64,000 nucleotides of DNA, from the NCBI RefSeq assembly GCF_000820845.2, contig NZ_CBXV010000008.1, positions 790,705 through 854,704 of the forward strand, written 5' to 3'. Origin of the DNA: Pyrinomonas methylaliphatogenes. GTDB taxonomy: Bacteria; Acidobacteriota; Blastocatellia; Pyrinomonadales; Pyrinomonadaceae. The translations under genes were made by a program, and so were the position numbers. How positions within the stretch are numbered: position 1 is the stretch's first letter; each line of letters begins with the position of its first letter. Positions 30,901 to 39,565 of this stretch are shown here, in pieces. The notes below the pieces were generated by a model. The model did not search any database. It worked only from the letters and a program-made list of their open reading frames with translations, and was not told the origin of the DNA.

Positions 30901-31685
30901 AGCGCGGCTTGCTCAGTCTGATCGTGCTCGAAATGGGCGCCTCGTCGCGCCTGTGCGCGCTGTTACGCCCAGGCCAACAGGTGGTGGTCATGGGGCCGAC
31001 GGGGGCGCCGACCGAAATCCCAGCGGGCGAAACGGTGATGCTCGTCGGCGGCGGTTTGGGCAACGCCGTGCTCTTTTCGATCGCGCGCGCGCTGCGCGAG
31101 AACGGCTGTCGCGTCATCTACTTCGCCGGCTATCGGCGCGGCGAGGATCTTTTCAAGCGCGAAGAGATCGAAGCCGCCACCGATCAGGTCATCTGGGCGA
31201 CCGATGCGGGCCGCGAGATCGAGCCGCACCGCCCGCAAGACAGGCATTTTCGCGGCAACATCGTCGAAGCGATGCTCGCTTATGCGGAAGGCCGGTTGGG
31301 ACGGCAGCTCTTCGACCTGCGCGAGGTGGATCGGATCATCGTCATCGGCTCGGACGGAATGATGGCGGCGGTCAAGCGCGCACGACACACAGTGCTCGCG
31401 CCCTACTTGAAGGGTTCGCACGTGGCGATCGGCTCGATCAACAGTCCGATGCAGTGCATGCTGAAGGAGATCTGCGCGCAGTGTTTGCAGCGCCACGTCG
31501 ATCCGCTGACGGGCGAAGAGAAATGCTTCGTCTTCTCCTGCTTCAATCAGGATCAGAAGCTCGACGAGGTTGACTTCAACAATCTGAGCAATCGTCTGCG
31601 TATGAACTCCGTGCAAGAGAAGCAAGCGAACCTTTGGCTCGATCTCCTGTTCCATCGGATGCGACGAGCGGCTGTGAGCGATTAG
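27924..31685 (+). CDS. Nfn/GltD-like flavoprotein fused to PyrK-like NAD(P)H reductase, with novel N-terminal region
   Basis: 1253 residues. Residues 1 to about 300 are helical and charged, with no family I recognise. A cysteine region then follows (CLICHERDKDSCSKG, GCPLDEKI, MCPGTGHRICNDCMKSC), in the position where GltD/NfnB binds 4Fe-4S clusters. Next is a pyridine-nucleotide flavoprotein with VLIVGLGPAGYTLAQYLL and VVIGGGLTAIDTATELA. The last third (about 915-1255) resembles NfnA/PyrK: HPGQFYRLQNY, GPTGAPTEIP, MLVGGGLGNAVLFSIA and a terminal cysteine cluster (CMLKEICAQCLQRH, CFVFSC) for 2Fe-2S. Nfn enzymes split electrons between NADH, NADPH and ferredoxin. Having both halves in one chain suggests a related reaction. 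ATG 27924 is preferred over TTG 27918. No partner genes adjoin it. Confidence 0.85.
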   Translation: MSNAIIEQNHTAHNALTGAAEELELGVVGFTYADLYRPERLRDLAEAFYGELKRSDAALHERLMEYVRTRGAAFKGKAESELLIAAAPHLSRFIARLFRIEEERRAQIEAVRREDPVFAFKYFVARRATKNFPPEKVADLDPAVLDRALAEFRRVVFPETLDDDEELAIARITVRLLEWEKELEQSGKQQVPVGVETAQAIRAARERVSSRAPAARDFMSRWRDGEADVDLGFVRSALKLIEAWVGAHAAKARARVRGWASFRSPHHFDYANLVPIERPRADLPELMRGLAEHLRRRDGFRLTDRRAGLRQVLDEVHYCLICHERDKDSCSKGMRERDGSTKRNPLGIELQGCPLDEKISEMHSLKREGDSIAALALVMIDNPMCPGTGHRICNDCMKSCIFQKQEPVNIPQVETGVLTDVLKLPYGFEIYSLLTRWNPLNAKRPYALPYNGKNVLIVGLGPAGYTLAQYLLNEGFGVVGIDGLKIEPLKPELIGDETKPPRPIRDLSEITTELDQRVLAGFGGVSEYGITVRWDKNFLTMIHLALARRRHFRFYGGIRFGGTLTIEDAWALGFDHIAIAAGAGRPTIIDMKNNLIRGIRKASDFLMALQLTGAFKRDSLANLQVRLPAVVIGGGLTAIDTATELAAYYPVQVEKMLDRHERLVAEFGEERVWAMFDEEERAIYREFFEHGRAVRRERERAAAAGERPDFVKLVRAWGGVSIVYRRRLQDSPAYRLNHEEVVKALEEGISFIENMNPVEAVPDRYGAVEALVFERVRLNPEKGKWEGSGELVRLPARTVCVAAGTSPNITYEKEHPGTFVLDERGAYFAPHKAVRDEEGNWHLVRAAKGEPAFFTSYEHGDKHFVTFYGDNHPTYAGNVVKAMASAKHGYEQVVALFADEIAALKPEEQTARELDFKRFIERLDEELIARVVRVERLTPTIVEVVVRAPMQARKFHPGQFYRLQNYEADAPEVEGTRLMMEGLALTGAWVDKERGLLSLIVLEMGASSRLCALLRPGQQVVVMGPTGAPTEIPAGETVMLVGGGLGNAVLFSIARALRENGCRVIYFAGYRRGEDLFKREEIEAATDQVIWATDAGREIEPHRPQDRHFRGNIVEAMLAYAEGRLGRQLFDLREVDRIIVIGSDGMMAAVKRARHTVLAPYLKGSHVAIGSINSPMQCMLKEICAQCLQRHVDPLTGEEKCFVFSCFNQDQKLDEVDFNNLSNRLRMNSVQEKQANLWLDLLFHRMRRAAVSD

Positions 31686-31867
31686 CCGCCAAGGAGAAGA
31701 GCGGTCGAAAACAGCGCGCTGAAATTCGGCGAGGCCGGTAGGCTTGCGAGGAAAGGCAGGTTTATAGCGGAGACTATTCTCCAAATCGCAGGCATCTTTG
31801 CTAGATGAGGTCCGTTTGAAGCGCACGATGGCTTCGGGTTATAACGATCCCTCATTTTTCGGGCTGA

Positions 31868-33688
31868 CTACGGATTCTTGCAGGGGCTGAGGACGAAAAA
31901 GGCTAAGTCCTGGCGCGGGCTGACGACGGCGGGCGGACCTAAATGCATGGCGAGAGCGTTTTCGAGCGCCTGCGCTTTGTCAGGGTAACCGGCCCGATTC
32001 ACATAGATGCCCTGAAATCCTGCCGAACATAACTCTTTCAACATCTGTTCCGTCGGCAACGCGGCGATCCGTTGTTGCCAAAGATCCGCTTGGCTATCGC
32101 GCATCGCGCCGTAGCTCCATCGCACCTTCGTCGAGTGTATGTACGCCCGGAAATGATCGTAATCCGACATCAGATTGATTGGCGGATGTTCAGGGAATGA
32201 TGTGTACGGCAGTTGAAAGATCATCGCTCCGGTCGGCATCGCCATCTCAACCCGCCTGATGAAATCACGGTCGCTTTCATATCGCGCTTTGTTTACCGCA
32301 TAGCGCGGGACGAAGGAGGAGTTCGTCTGATCGAGCAAACCGAGCAAAACGAGCGAGATTAAAGAGATATTTAGCGCCTTTCGCGAGCGGTCGGATCTGT
32401 AGATGAGCGATAGCTTCTGAAGGATAAGCGCGACCGCGAAAAGGGAGAAGAAGGCTATGTAAACGCTTATCCTGTTGTACGATCTGATCAAGGGGGAGAC
32501 CAGCAGGGCGAAGAGCGAGCTGAACCCCCCGATGGTGCCCAGCAGAAGGCACCATAAGTTGAGCGAACTGAGCCAGAATAGTTGACGCCGAAACGGATCG
32601 GCTGAAACTTTGCGCGCGCTTGACGCGGATAGGTTCACGAGAAGGAACAGGAAGCCAGCGCTTGCGAAGAAGCCTAAAGAGGCTCCGTCATTTTCGTTCA
32701 CCAAAGGAGCTTGATTATAGCGCGCTTTAAGCTGCGCCAGCGGCTTTACTCTATGCCCAGTCGCCGGTAGAAGCAGTTGTGCGATCTTGAGGCCGAAAAT
32801 CTCCGCTCCGCTGTATTCCCTATCGGGTGGACGGCATTCGCCTCGGTAAATGCGGACGAGGCTCGGCGATAGGTTCACCGAAAGCGTGAGACAGATGATG
32901 GCTATCAGCAGAAGGGATCTGGATAGTGGGCGGAAGCTCCTGCTGCTGATTGCGACCAAGGCGCCGGCCACGAGCAGCAAGTAGCAAGAGAAGAAGGGAT
33001 AATAGACGGATCCGCTCGACCCGATCAGCAAACAGATGATAATGGCTTGAGAAAGCGGCACAGGGCGCGATTGCGCGCGATCTTCGCCGTTTGTTCTTAA
33101 AGCGATATCCAACGCCAACATGATGCCCAAAGGGGCGAGATAGTAGAGGCTCAAGAAGAGGTGCCAGACGCCGCGCATGAAGTGGTATGGCAGGAAGGCG
33201 TAAAGTAGCGAAACGGCTATGGCTATGCTTGACGAGATGCCGTATCGTCTCAGAACGTATAGGGAGGTCAAAGTGGCTAGCGGAAAACCGATCAGATATA
33301 GAAGGTTCTGTATGGTTATCGGGTTCTGAGTGATGAGCGAGAGTAGTTTGGCTAGACCTAGATGGAGATTGTCCGCTGGATTAAAAGCGTATAGCTCCAT
33401 CGCGCCCGGTGCGCCGAGTTTTTCGTTGCGCAAAAACCAACCGTTGTCGATCGTGGATTTGATCATCACTCCATGAAGAAGCGAATCGCCAGCATAGTCA
33501 AAAGGCGTGTGAAGCGGATCCGTCCTCCAAAGTCGCAAAGCCCACACGAGCGCAACGATGGACAGCAGCGCGGCACATAGGTAAACGAGAATCGGGTTGG
33601 GTTGACCATCGAACGGCTTTTGAGGCGCCGTTCCGTTCTCGCTCGAGACGCAGCGGCCTGAATCGTTCCTCAGCGTTCCGGTCATCAT
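31868..33688 (-). CDS. Large polytopic membrane protein, GT-C-like (uncertain)
   Basis: 606 residues with a hydrophilic N-terminus of 30, about 11 membrane helices to residue 450 and a soluble C-terminal domain of about 150. The first loop contains FDYAGDSLLHGVMIKSTIDNGWF and, further on, FNPADNLHLGLAK, an acidic loop typical of lipid-linked sugar transferases of the GT-C fold. A glycan or phosphoglycerol transferase role is therefore possible, but I cannot name the family. The base composition is visibly less GC-rich than its neighbours, with AGG, ATA and CTA codons used freely, which suggests recent acquisition. Monocistronic. Confidence 0.7.
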   Translation of the reverse strand: MMTGTLRNDSGRCVSSENGTAPQKPFDGQPNPILVYLCAALLSIVALVWALRLWRTDPLHTPFDYAGDSLLHGVMIKSTIDNGWFLRNEKLGAPGAMELYAFNPADNLHLGLAKLLSLITQNPITIQNLLYLIGFPLATLTSLYVLRRYGISSSIAIAVSLLYAFLPYHFMRGVWHLFLSLYYLAPLGIMLALDIALRTNGEDRAQSRPVPLSQAIIICLLIGSSGSVYYPFFSCYLLLVAGALVAISSRSFRPLSRSLLLIAIICLTLSVNLSPSLVRIYRGECRPPDREYSGAEIFGLKIAQLLLPATGHRVKPLAQLKARYNQAPLVNENDGASLGFFASAGFLFLLVNLSASSARKVSADPFRRQLFWLSSLNLWCLLLGTIGGFSSLFALLVSPLIRSYNRISVYIAFFSLFAVALILQKLSLIYRSDRSRKALNISLISLVLLGLLDQTNSSFVPRYAVNKARYESDRDFIRRVEMAMPTGAMIFQLPYTSFPEHPPINLMSDYDHFRAYIHSTKVRWSYGAMRDSQADLWQQRIAALPTEQMLKELCSAGFQGIYVNRAGYPDKAQALENALAMHLGPPAVVSPRQDLAFFVLSPCKNP

Positions 33689-33990
33689 ACGCGCTCTGTT
33701 TTTGAGTCTCGTTCCTTTCCGACCTGAACCGGATCACTCCAAAAGCGTTCGTAGATCCGGTGATGCTTAAGGCGATTGAGATATCTGAGGCTTCATCGCA
33801 ACTATAAAGTTGTAGGATAAGACTGAAGAGCTAGCCGCGCGACGAGATCAAAAGCTGGCCTGCGCCTAATCATCCGAGTCTCCAAGCGTGACGGCGGCGA
33901 AGATCGATCTTCGAAACCGCCACGGGATCGATCGGCGGCGATGGCGTATTGAGTTTGCGTGTCGGTTGATGGTCCAGCGGCGCATGATGC
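33689..33990. other. Gap upstream of the membrane-protein gene
   Basis: About 300 bp without a gene. It contains a perfect 14-bp palindrome GAAGATCGATCTTC (33899-33912) and an imperfect inverted pair around GGATCAC / GTGATG. No promoter that I can support. Confidence 0.45.
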
Positions 33991-34728
33991 CTAGCTGGCC
34001 CAGACCTCCCAGGCGTAATAGAAGCCGAAGAAGATGCTCCCTACGCCAGCCAGGAGGCGCACCGGCGTGTTGATGCGCGCAAAACGTTCCGCCGTGAAGA
34101 CGAACGGCAAGCTGATGAGCGCGCTCATCAACAACATGCCGCCGATCGAACCGATGCCGAAGACGAGCAGATAAATCAGCCCGAGAGCGCTCGACCCGCC
34201 GCGCATCACTTCCGTCAGGACGAGCAATGTCAACGCAGCCGATCCGGCCAACCCGTGCATCATGCCGACGAGCACGGGCTTCCACCCCAATCGTCCGATC
34301 GTGTGCGAGTGATGCGCGTGATCGGTCAGTTCGTCCGGATGGTGCGCGCTTCGCTCGTCGTGAAAGTGCAAGTGCGTGTGCGTGTGGCCGTCGTGCGTGT
34401 GTGCGTGAACGTGAATCCGTCGATTATCGCGCAGCGCGTGATACAGGACGCGCGACCCCAAAAGGATGATCATCAAGGCGACGCCGAACTCCAGATACGT
34501 CGCTATCGTTTCTGGGATCGCCACGCGAAGTGAAATGACGATGATGCCGGCGATGAGCAGCGAGGCGGTATGGCCCATCCCCCACAGGGCTCCGACCAAT
34601 GCCGAACGCCAGACGGATCGCTGTTCGCTGACGATGGTGCTGACGGCGACGATGTGATCGGCTTCGGTGGCGTGCTTCAAGCCGAGCAAGAAGCCGAGTC
34701 CAAGCGCGAGATCGATCGTTTGGGTCAT
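33991..34728 (-). CDS. Nickel/cobalt permease, NicO/NiCoT-like
   Basis: Membrane protein of 245 residues with about six helices. The N-terminal helix carries GLKHATEADHIVAVSTI, matching the HX4DH metal signature of NiCoT permeases, and the second has GMGHTASLLIAG. A histidine-rich loop near 105-145 (HVHAHTHDGHTHTHLHFHDE) should bind metal in the cytoplasm or periplasm. It would import Ni or Co, or act as a UreH-like permease. No urease or hydrogenase genes adjoin it, so the client enzyme is unknown. No nickel- or cobalamin-riboswitch features were seen upstream. Confidence 0.88.
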   Translation of the reverse strand: MTQTIDLALGLGFLLGLKHATEADHIVAVSTIVSEQRSVWRSALVGALWGMGHTASLLIAGIIVISLRVAIPETIATYLEFGVALMIILLGSRVLYHALRDNRRIHVHAHTHDGHTHTHLHFHDERSAHHPDELTDHAHHSHTIGRLGWKPVLVGMMHGLAGSAALTLLVLTEVMRGGSSALGLIYLLVFGIGSIGGMLLMSALISLPFVFTAERFARINTPVRLLAGVGSIFFGFYYAWEVWAS

Positions 34729-34949
34729 CGATTAGCCTTTCTCGCCAGTTCGCTCTTGATCGGTTTCGATCCTGAACGCGCGGAAAGCTTATCTTGGGAA
34801 GCCCCATCGCGCAAGTTGGATTGAGGATCGAGCAGCATCTTGTTGCCAGCTATAGCGAAGCAGCGGGCCACAGGCTGACGTTGCTTTGGCTTCAGCTTTC
34901 ATGCCCGACCGGGGCGGATGATTGCGCGAAACCCATCTTGAACCATCGC

Positions 34950-36458
34950 CTATTCGAAAACGCGCTCAACCGGAACGACGCGAACATTTTCCGGCTTGAC
35001 GTCGATCGGATATTTTTCAACCACCTTGTCCTCTTCGAGGATCTCGCGCGGTTTGGGCGACGTGTATGTGATGGGAGATGGGCGGTTGTTGATGATCGCC
35101 TCGCGCAATGAGTCGGCATCCTCTGTCACGATGACGATGCGCAGCGCGTCCGTTCTTAGATGCCGACGGATGGCGCGATTGACATCTTCCAGCGTCAACC
35201 GAGCCAATTGCTCACGCATGTACGTGGCGAAATCAGGTATGCGGTAGTAGCGACTGTCGAGCGCGTAGCCGAGTTGCGCATCTTGCGTCTGCATGAGGAT
35301 GTTGACGTACTTCGAGAGGAATTCGCGCGTCGCTTCGAAGCTTTCGCGCGTTAATCCATCGCGCAGGAGTTTGTCGAACTCGTAAAGAGCCAGACGCAGC
35401 GTGAAATGGGCGTTCTGCGGCTCGACCGGACGGATCCAGATTTGAAAGATCTGTTGCTGGCGCGCCAGATTCGGATCGGGCGTAAACTGGAACATGCCGC
35501 GCGGGAAATACTCGATGTAAGCGTAATCGCCGTAGTTCAAACCGCGCAGTTCGCGTATGCGCTGGTAGAGATAACTGTTGCTCGAACGGTGTTGGCCGAA
35601 GTAAGAGGCGACGAGCGCGAGCGCCGGCCAATCCGGATCGCCGCGCTTGACCGCGATGGGAAAGCCGATGGAGATGGCCGTCGAGCGCGTCGGGCGGCGG
35701 ATGATCTCGATGTGCGTGCCCGGCTCCAACTTAGGCGTGGCGAATCGCACCGTCGTCCGTTCGCCCGGCGGAAGCTTCGCAAAATCGGAAGCCATCTTTG
35801 AGACGAAATCGGGCGGGTATCCGCCTGCCAGACCGATCACCAGATTGGCTTGCGTGTAGTTGCGCCGGTAAAAATCGCGCACGTCATCGAGCGAAAGCTT
35901 TTCGAGAGCGCTGACGCGCCCCATGTTGTGATGGCCATAAGGATGATCAGCGTAGATGACGTTGTAAAGATGCTCTTTCCCTAGTTCCTCGTCGTTGCTC
36001 TGGCGCAGATTGACTTTCAAGAAGTTGATCGCGTCTGCTTTCAAGCGTTTGAAGTCCTCTTCGCGGAAGCCGGGATCGAGCAGCATCTCGCGAATGAGCG
36101 CGTAATAGCGTTCGAGGTTGTCGAGGTGGGTCGTGCCGTAGAAAACGGTCATCTCTTTGTCGACCTGCCAGTCGAACGAAGTCGCCAGCGGATACATCGC
36201 TTCGACGATCTCTTCGTAAGAGCGCGTGCGCGTGCCGCCTTTGGCGATCATGGCGGCGGTGAGCGACGCGAGCCCTTCTTTGCCCGGCGGATCGAAAGCG
36301 GCGCCCGTATTGAAGAGGATGCGAAACGTGACGAGCGGCGAACGGTTGGGCAGCAATACGGTAGCGATCTGTCCATCATTCATCTTCGTTTGACCGAAAA
36401 CCATCGCTGGTCCAAAAAGGGCGCAAAGCAGAACGAGCGCGGTGAAGTTCCGTCGCAT
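34950..36458 (-). CDS. M16 peptidase-like protein lacking the zinc motif
   Basis: 502 residues: signal peptide (about 1-22, ending FGQ) and two M16 halves. The zinc-binding HxxEH is absent. The position where it should lie reads PGKEGLASLTAAMIAKGG. The C-terminal half keeps the substrate-binding Arg/Tyr region (SNSYLYQRIRELRGLNYG). Such proteins form heterodimers with an active M16 partner, which is the next gene upstream. The start overlaps that gene's stop as TAATG, so the pair is translationally coupled. It would act in the periplasm on peptides. Confidence 0.92.
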   Translation of the reverse strand: MRRNFTALVLLCALFGPAMVFGQTKMNDGQIATVLLPNRSPLVTFRILFNTGAAFDPPGKEGLASLTAAMIAKGGTRTRSYEEIVEAMYPLATSFDWQVDKEMTVFYGTTHLDNLERYYALIREMLLDPGFREEDFKRLKADAINFLKVNLRQSNDEELGKEHLYNVIYADHPYGHHNMGRVSALEKLSLDDVRDFYRRNYTQANLVIGLAGGYPPDFVSKMASDFAKLPPGERTTVRFATPKLEPGTHIEIIRRPTRSTAISIGFPIAVKRGDPDWPALALVASYFGQHRSSNSYLYQRIRELRGLNYGDYAYIEYFPRGMFQFTPDPNLARQQQIFQIWIRPVEPQNAHFTLRLALYEFDKLLRDGLTRESFEATREFLSKYVNILMQTQDAQLGYALDSRYYRIPDFATYMREQLARLTLEDVNRAIRRHLRTDALRIVIVTEDADSLREAIINNRPSPITYTSPKPREILEEDKVVEKYPIDVKPENVRVVPVERVFE

Positions 36459-37828
36459 TAGCGTCCTCCCTCCTTTCGGGCGGCATCCGGGCGAGCGGCG
36501 AGCGTGACGATGGTGCGGTTCTTCTCGGTGAAGTAACGCGCCGCCATCTCGCGTATGTCCTCGGGCGTGATCTGATCGTAGAGGGCGTAAAGACGATTGA
36601 TCGTCTCCGGCGTGCGGCGCAGAGCGACGAAGGGCGCGAGCGCGCTGGCGATCGCTTCGGAGCTATCCATCGCGAGCGCGAACCCATAGCGTAAATGCGA
36701 GCGCGTCGCATCGAGCTTCTTCTGGTCCACCAACTCGCGCGTGAACAGGGCGAACGTTTTCAGGATTTCGTCGCGCACATACTCGACATCTTGTGGGTTC
36801 TTGACGCGCGCGTAAACGGTGAAGAGTTCGGGATCGATCTTGTTGTCGAACTCGACTTCGAGCAGATCGGCTTTCTGTTCGCGCAGGACGAGTTTCTGGT
36901 ACAGATCGGAATTTTCGCCGAACGCGATCGGCGCCAGGAGATCGAGCGCGGCCTTGTCCTTGCGGTCGTCCGCATAAGCCGGACCGCGAAACGCGATGGC
37001 GACGAGCGGCAGCGTCTGGGCGGGCCAGTCCACATGCGCCGTGCGCGGCCCATCCTGCGGGGGCTCTTCGGGAATTTGTGGCCGGTAATCGCCGCGCTGC
37101 CAATCGCCGAAATATTTGCGCACTAGATCGAGCGCTTGCTCGCGCCGAACATCGCCGACGAGGATGATCGTCGTGTATTCAGGTCGGTAGTAACGACGGT
37201 AGAACTGCAAGCTGTAATCGTACTGATTGGGCATGTCCTTGATGTCTTCGAGAAAGCCCATCGTCGTGTGCGCATAGGTGTGGCGTCGGAAGGCCGTGGC
37301 GCGCAGCGTTTCGTAGATTTTGAAGATCGGGTTGGAGCTGTTCTTGTTGTATTCGCCGAGCACCGCGCCCGTCTCGGTCTTGTAAACTTCCGGCGAATAT
37401 TGCAGGCGTAAGAAGCGATCGGCTTCGAGCTCCATGATCTTCTCCAGATCATCTTTGGAGAAGACTTCGTGATAGACGGTGCGGTCATCCGTCGTGTAGG
37501 CGTTGGAGCTGGCGCCCGCGCGCTTCAGGATGGCGTCGCGCTCTTCGGGCGTGAAGTTCTTGCTTCCGCGAAACATCATGTGCTCGAACAGGTGCGCGTA
37601 GCCGCTCTTCCCCGGTTCGACTTCGTTACGCGAGCCAGCGGCGACGACGATGTAGAGCGCGACCAGGTTCGGATAGTCGGTCGGCACCGTGATCAGGCGC
37701 AGCCCGTTCGGCAGATCATCCATCGCGTAATCATAAGGGAAGGCTTTATGCGTTTGGTCTCGTTGTTGCGCGAGCGCCATCAGCGGAAGGCATAACGAGA
37801 GCGTGAAGACGATCACCAGTTTCATCAT
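36458..37828 (-). CDS. M16 zinc peptidase, catalytic partner
   Basis: 456 residues: signal peptide (about 1-20, ending ALAQQ) and M16 peptidase halves. The zinc motif HLFEH (HxxEH) stands in SGYAHLFEHMMFRGSKNF, and the downstream glutamate lies in the following helix (about 75 residues on, ELEADRFLRLQY). It is the active subunit that pairs with the gene 3' of it, an arrangement known for M16B heterodimers. First gene of the two-gene unit. Confidence 0.94.
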   Translation of the reverse strand: MMKLVIVFTLSLCLPLMALAQQRDQTHKAFPYDYAMDDLPNGLRLITVPTDYPNLVALYIVVAAGSRNEVEPGKSGYAHLFEHMMFRGSKNFTPEERDAILKRAGASSNAYTTDDRTVYHEVFSKDDLEKIMELEADRFLRLQYSPEVYKTETGAVLGEYNKNSSNPIFKIYETLRATAFRRHTYAHTTMGFLEDIKDMPNQYDYSLQFYRRYYRPEYTTIILVGDVRREQALDLVRKYFGDWQRGDYRPQIPEEPPQDGPRTAHVDWPAQTLPLVAIAFRGPAYADDRKDKAALDLLAPIAFGENSDLYQKLVLREQKADLLEVEFDNKIDPELFTVYARVKNPQDVEYVRDEILKTFALFTRELVDQKKLDATRSHLRYGFALAMDSSEAIASALAPFVALRRTPETINRLYALYDQITPEDIREMAARYFTEKNRTIVTLAARPDAARKEGGR

Positions 37829-37903
37829 ATCCTCTCTGAAACGACCCTTGAAGGCTTCCAGCGATTCACCGACGAAATGGGATCTCGGTGCGCCGCTGGC
37901 GGT

Positions 37904-39385
37904 TTACCAGATCTCATCCGCGTTATTGTCGTAGCCTTTCATCATCTCATCGGCGAGCTCTGCGGGCAAGCGCAGAACGCTTTGCCAGCCCGATTCGTCG
38001 CGCAGCATCTCGGCGGTCAATTCATCGCGCAAGCGGCGCAAGCGATCGCTCAACATGACCGGGTAGCGCTCAATGTCGCGAAAGCGATGGCGCTGCTCTT
38101 CGACGAAGGCTTTGAGTTTGGTGATCGAAGGGATCGGTTCATAACGTCCGCTTTCCCAAAAGGGGCGAAGGAGGCGTTCGACGCGCACCGCGCCCGGGAT
38201 CTCCACTTCCTCATCGTCCAAGCCGATGCAGTCGCCGACGTAGTTGCCTTCGGCGTCGCTTCCGCGAAAGAGTTGCAGTTTACCGGGAAGCGTCGATTTT
38301 TCCGGCGTGTTGGAAGCTTTCAAGGTGGGCCGCCCTTCGATCAAGCATTGTTTGAAGATGACGCCCGCCACATGTGGGACTTCTGCGGAGAGCTTCGTCC
38401 CGATGCCGAAACCGGCGGCTTCGGGAAACTCGCGGACGATCTGGCGCACGCGCTCGACGTCGAGATCTCCCGTCAAGATCGGCATCAGACCGTGCAACCC
38501 GTTCGCCTCGAAGAAGCGCAAGCACCATTTGCCGAGTCGCGCATGATCGCCCGAGTCTATGCGAAAGCCCTTGAAGGCGCGACGTCGCGCTTCGCTCGAA
38601 GTCGCGGCCATCGCCGCATGAACCGCGCCCATGTAGACGTTGATCGTATCGAGCAAGAGGATCGTCCCTTGCGGATTGGCATCGAGCCAGCGCTCGAACG
38701 CGACCTGCTCGAAATGTTTGGGCCGCCCGGTGCGCGGATCTATTTCGGGATCGCGCAGGTACTCGATGTAGGCCTGTTGCCAGTAGTGAGCCTCTGTTCC
38801 GACCGCCGGGATATCGAGCCGATAGGCGGCTTCCATGTTCGACGTGTCGTTGAACCCGCCGATGTAGGCGTAGGCGGCGACTTCGACGGCGCGTTCGATG
38901 TCGCCGTTTCTGCGCAGCGAAAAATCAGAAAGCCAGCGATCGCCTGCCGCCATACGAAAGCGCATCGCCGTGCTCGCGATGGTCATCGGAAGATCGAAGG
39001 CGTGCTCGAACTTGATCTCTTGCGCCTGCGTCAAGGCGAACGGCCCCGTAATGTCGGCGAAAGGTTCGTTGGCGAAGACGATCGTGCCGGGCGGAACGGC
39101 GCGCACGCGCCCGACAAAGTGCATATCTTCGACGGCTTTGGCGAACAACTCCAGACCGCCGCGATCCTGCGCGATGAAACGCAAGCGCGGGCGGTCCAGA
39201 TGACTATCCACCAACAGCCGGACCAGCCGTTCATGACCCAAACACGGAGCGAAGGGGAGCTTCCGCTGCGTGACATAGAAGGTCGCTTCCGCTTCGCTCA
39301 GCGGTTTCTCGCGCAGCCGCGCCGCTTCCTTGTACGCGGCTGAACCCATCGTCGCATGGTAACGATCGAAGTTAAGCGTGCCCAT
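37904..39385 (-). CDS. pncB: Nicotinate phosphoribosyltransferase
   Basis: 493 residues. It converts nicotinate and PRPP to nicotinate mononucleotide in NAD salvage. Motifs are YVTQRKLPF near the N-terminus, FSLRRNGD-like ligand contacts in LSDFSLRRNGDIERA (the usual aromatic-rich FGTRR region), TILLLDTINVY, FKGFRIDSGDHARLG with the phosphoribosyl site, GIGTKLSAEV and PTLKASNTPEKST. It follows pncA by 180 bp on the same strand, so the two steps nicotinamide to nicotinate to NaMN are linked. A 65-codon open frame fills the gap (see rejected list). Confidence 0.93.
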   Translation of the reverse strand: MGTLNFDRYHATMGSAAYKEAARLREKPLSEAEATFYVTQRKLPFAPCLGHERLVRLLVDSHLDRPRLRFIAQDRGGLELFAKAVEDMHFVGRVRAVPPGTIVFANEPFADITGPFALTQAQEIKFEHAFDLPMTIASTAMRFRMAAGDRWLSDFSLRRNGDIERAVEVAAYAYIGGFNDTSNMEAAYRLDIPAVGTEAHYWQQAYIEYLRDPEIDPRTGRPKHFEQVAFERWLDANPQGTILLLDTINVYMGAVHAAMAATSSEARRRAFKGFRIDSGDHARLGKWCLRFFEANGLHGLMPILTGDLDVERVRQIVREFPEAAGFGIGTKLSAEVPHVAGVIFKQCLIEGRPTLKASNTPEKSTLPGKLQLFRGSDAEGNYVGDCIGLDDEEVEIPGAVRVERLLRPFWESGRYEPIPSITKLKAFVEEQRHRFRDIERYPVMLSDRLRRLRDELTAEMLRDESGWQSVLRLPAELADEMMKGYDNNADEIW

Positions 39386-39457
39386 AGTTGACAGCGATCA
39401 ACGGTGAAGAGGCAAGTGGGCCGACATTGACATCGAATGATGGACGATCAAGCGAGA

Positions 39458-39543
39458 TCTTCACCTTCAACGCCGAGCGACGGATCACACGCTTGCCCGC
39501 TCCGGCAAATTCATCGGTCGCGGTCTTCGCCTTCAACGCCGAA
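39458..39543. repeat. Imperfect direct-repeat pair between pncA and pncB, 66-bp offset
   Basis: TCTTCACCTTCAACGCCGAG at 39458-39477 and TCTTCGCCTTCAACGCCGAA at 39524-39543. Weaker similarity extends about 10 bases to each side. The pair lies in the 180-bp pncA-pncB gap. Confidence 0.75.
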
Positions 39544-39565
39544 GAACGTTCTGAATTCTGAGCTC

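Noticed and set aside
34729-34949. Nickel or cobalamin riboswitch upstream of the NicO gene
   Set aside because: No conserved box of either class could be found by eye on the minus strand.
37877-39343. 488-codon open frame on the plus strand
   Set aside because: Exact antisense of pncB, whose motifs are clear.
39386-39565. NAD-responsive (nadA motif) riboswitch before pncB
   Set aside because: Paired repeats prompted the idea since that aptamer is duplicated, but the conserved CUUCAACAACCCCGUAGG-type sequence is not present in the transcribed strand.
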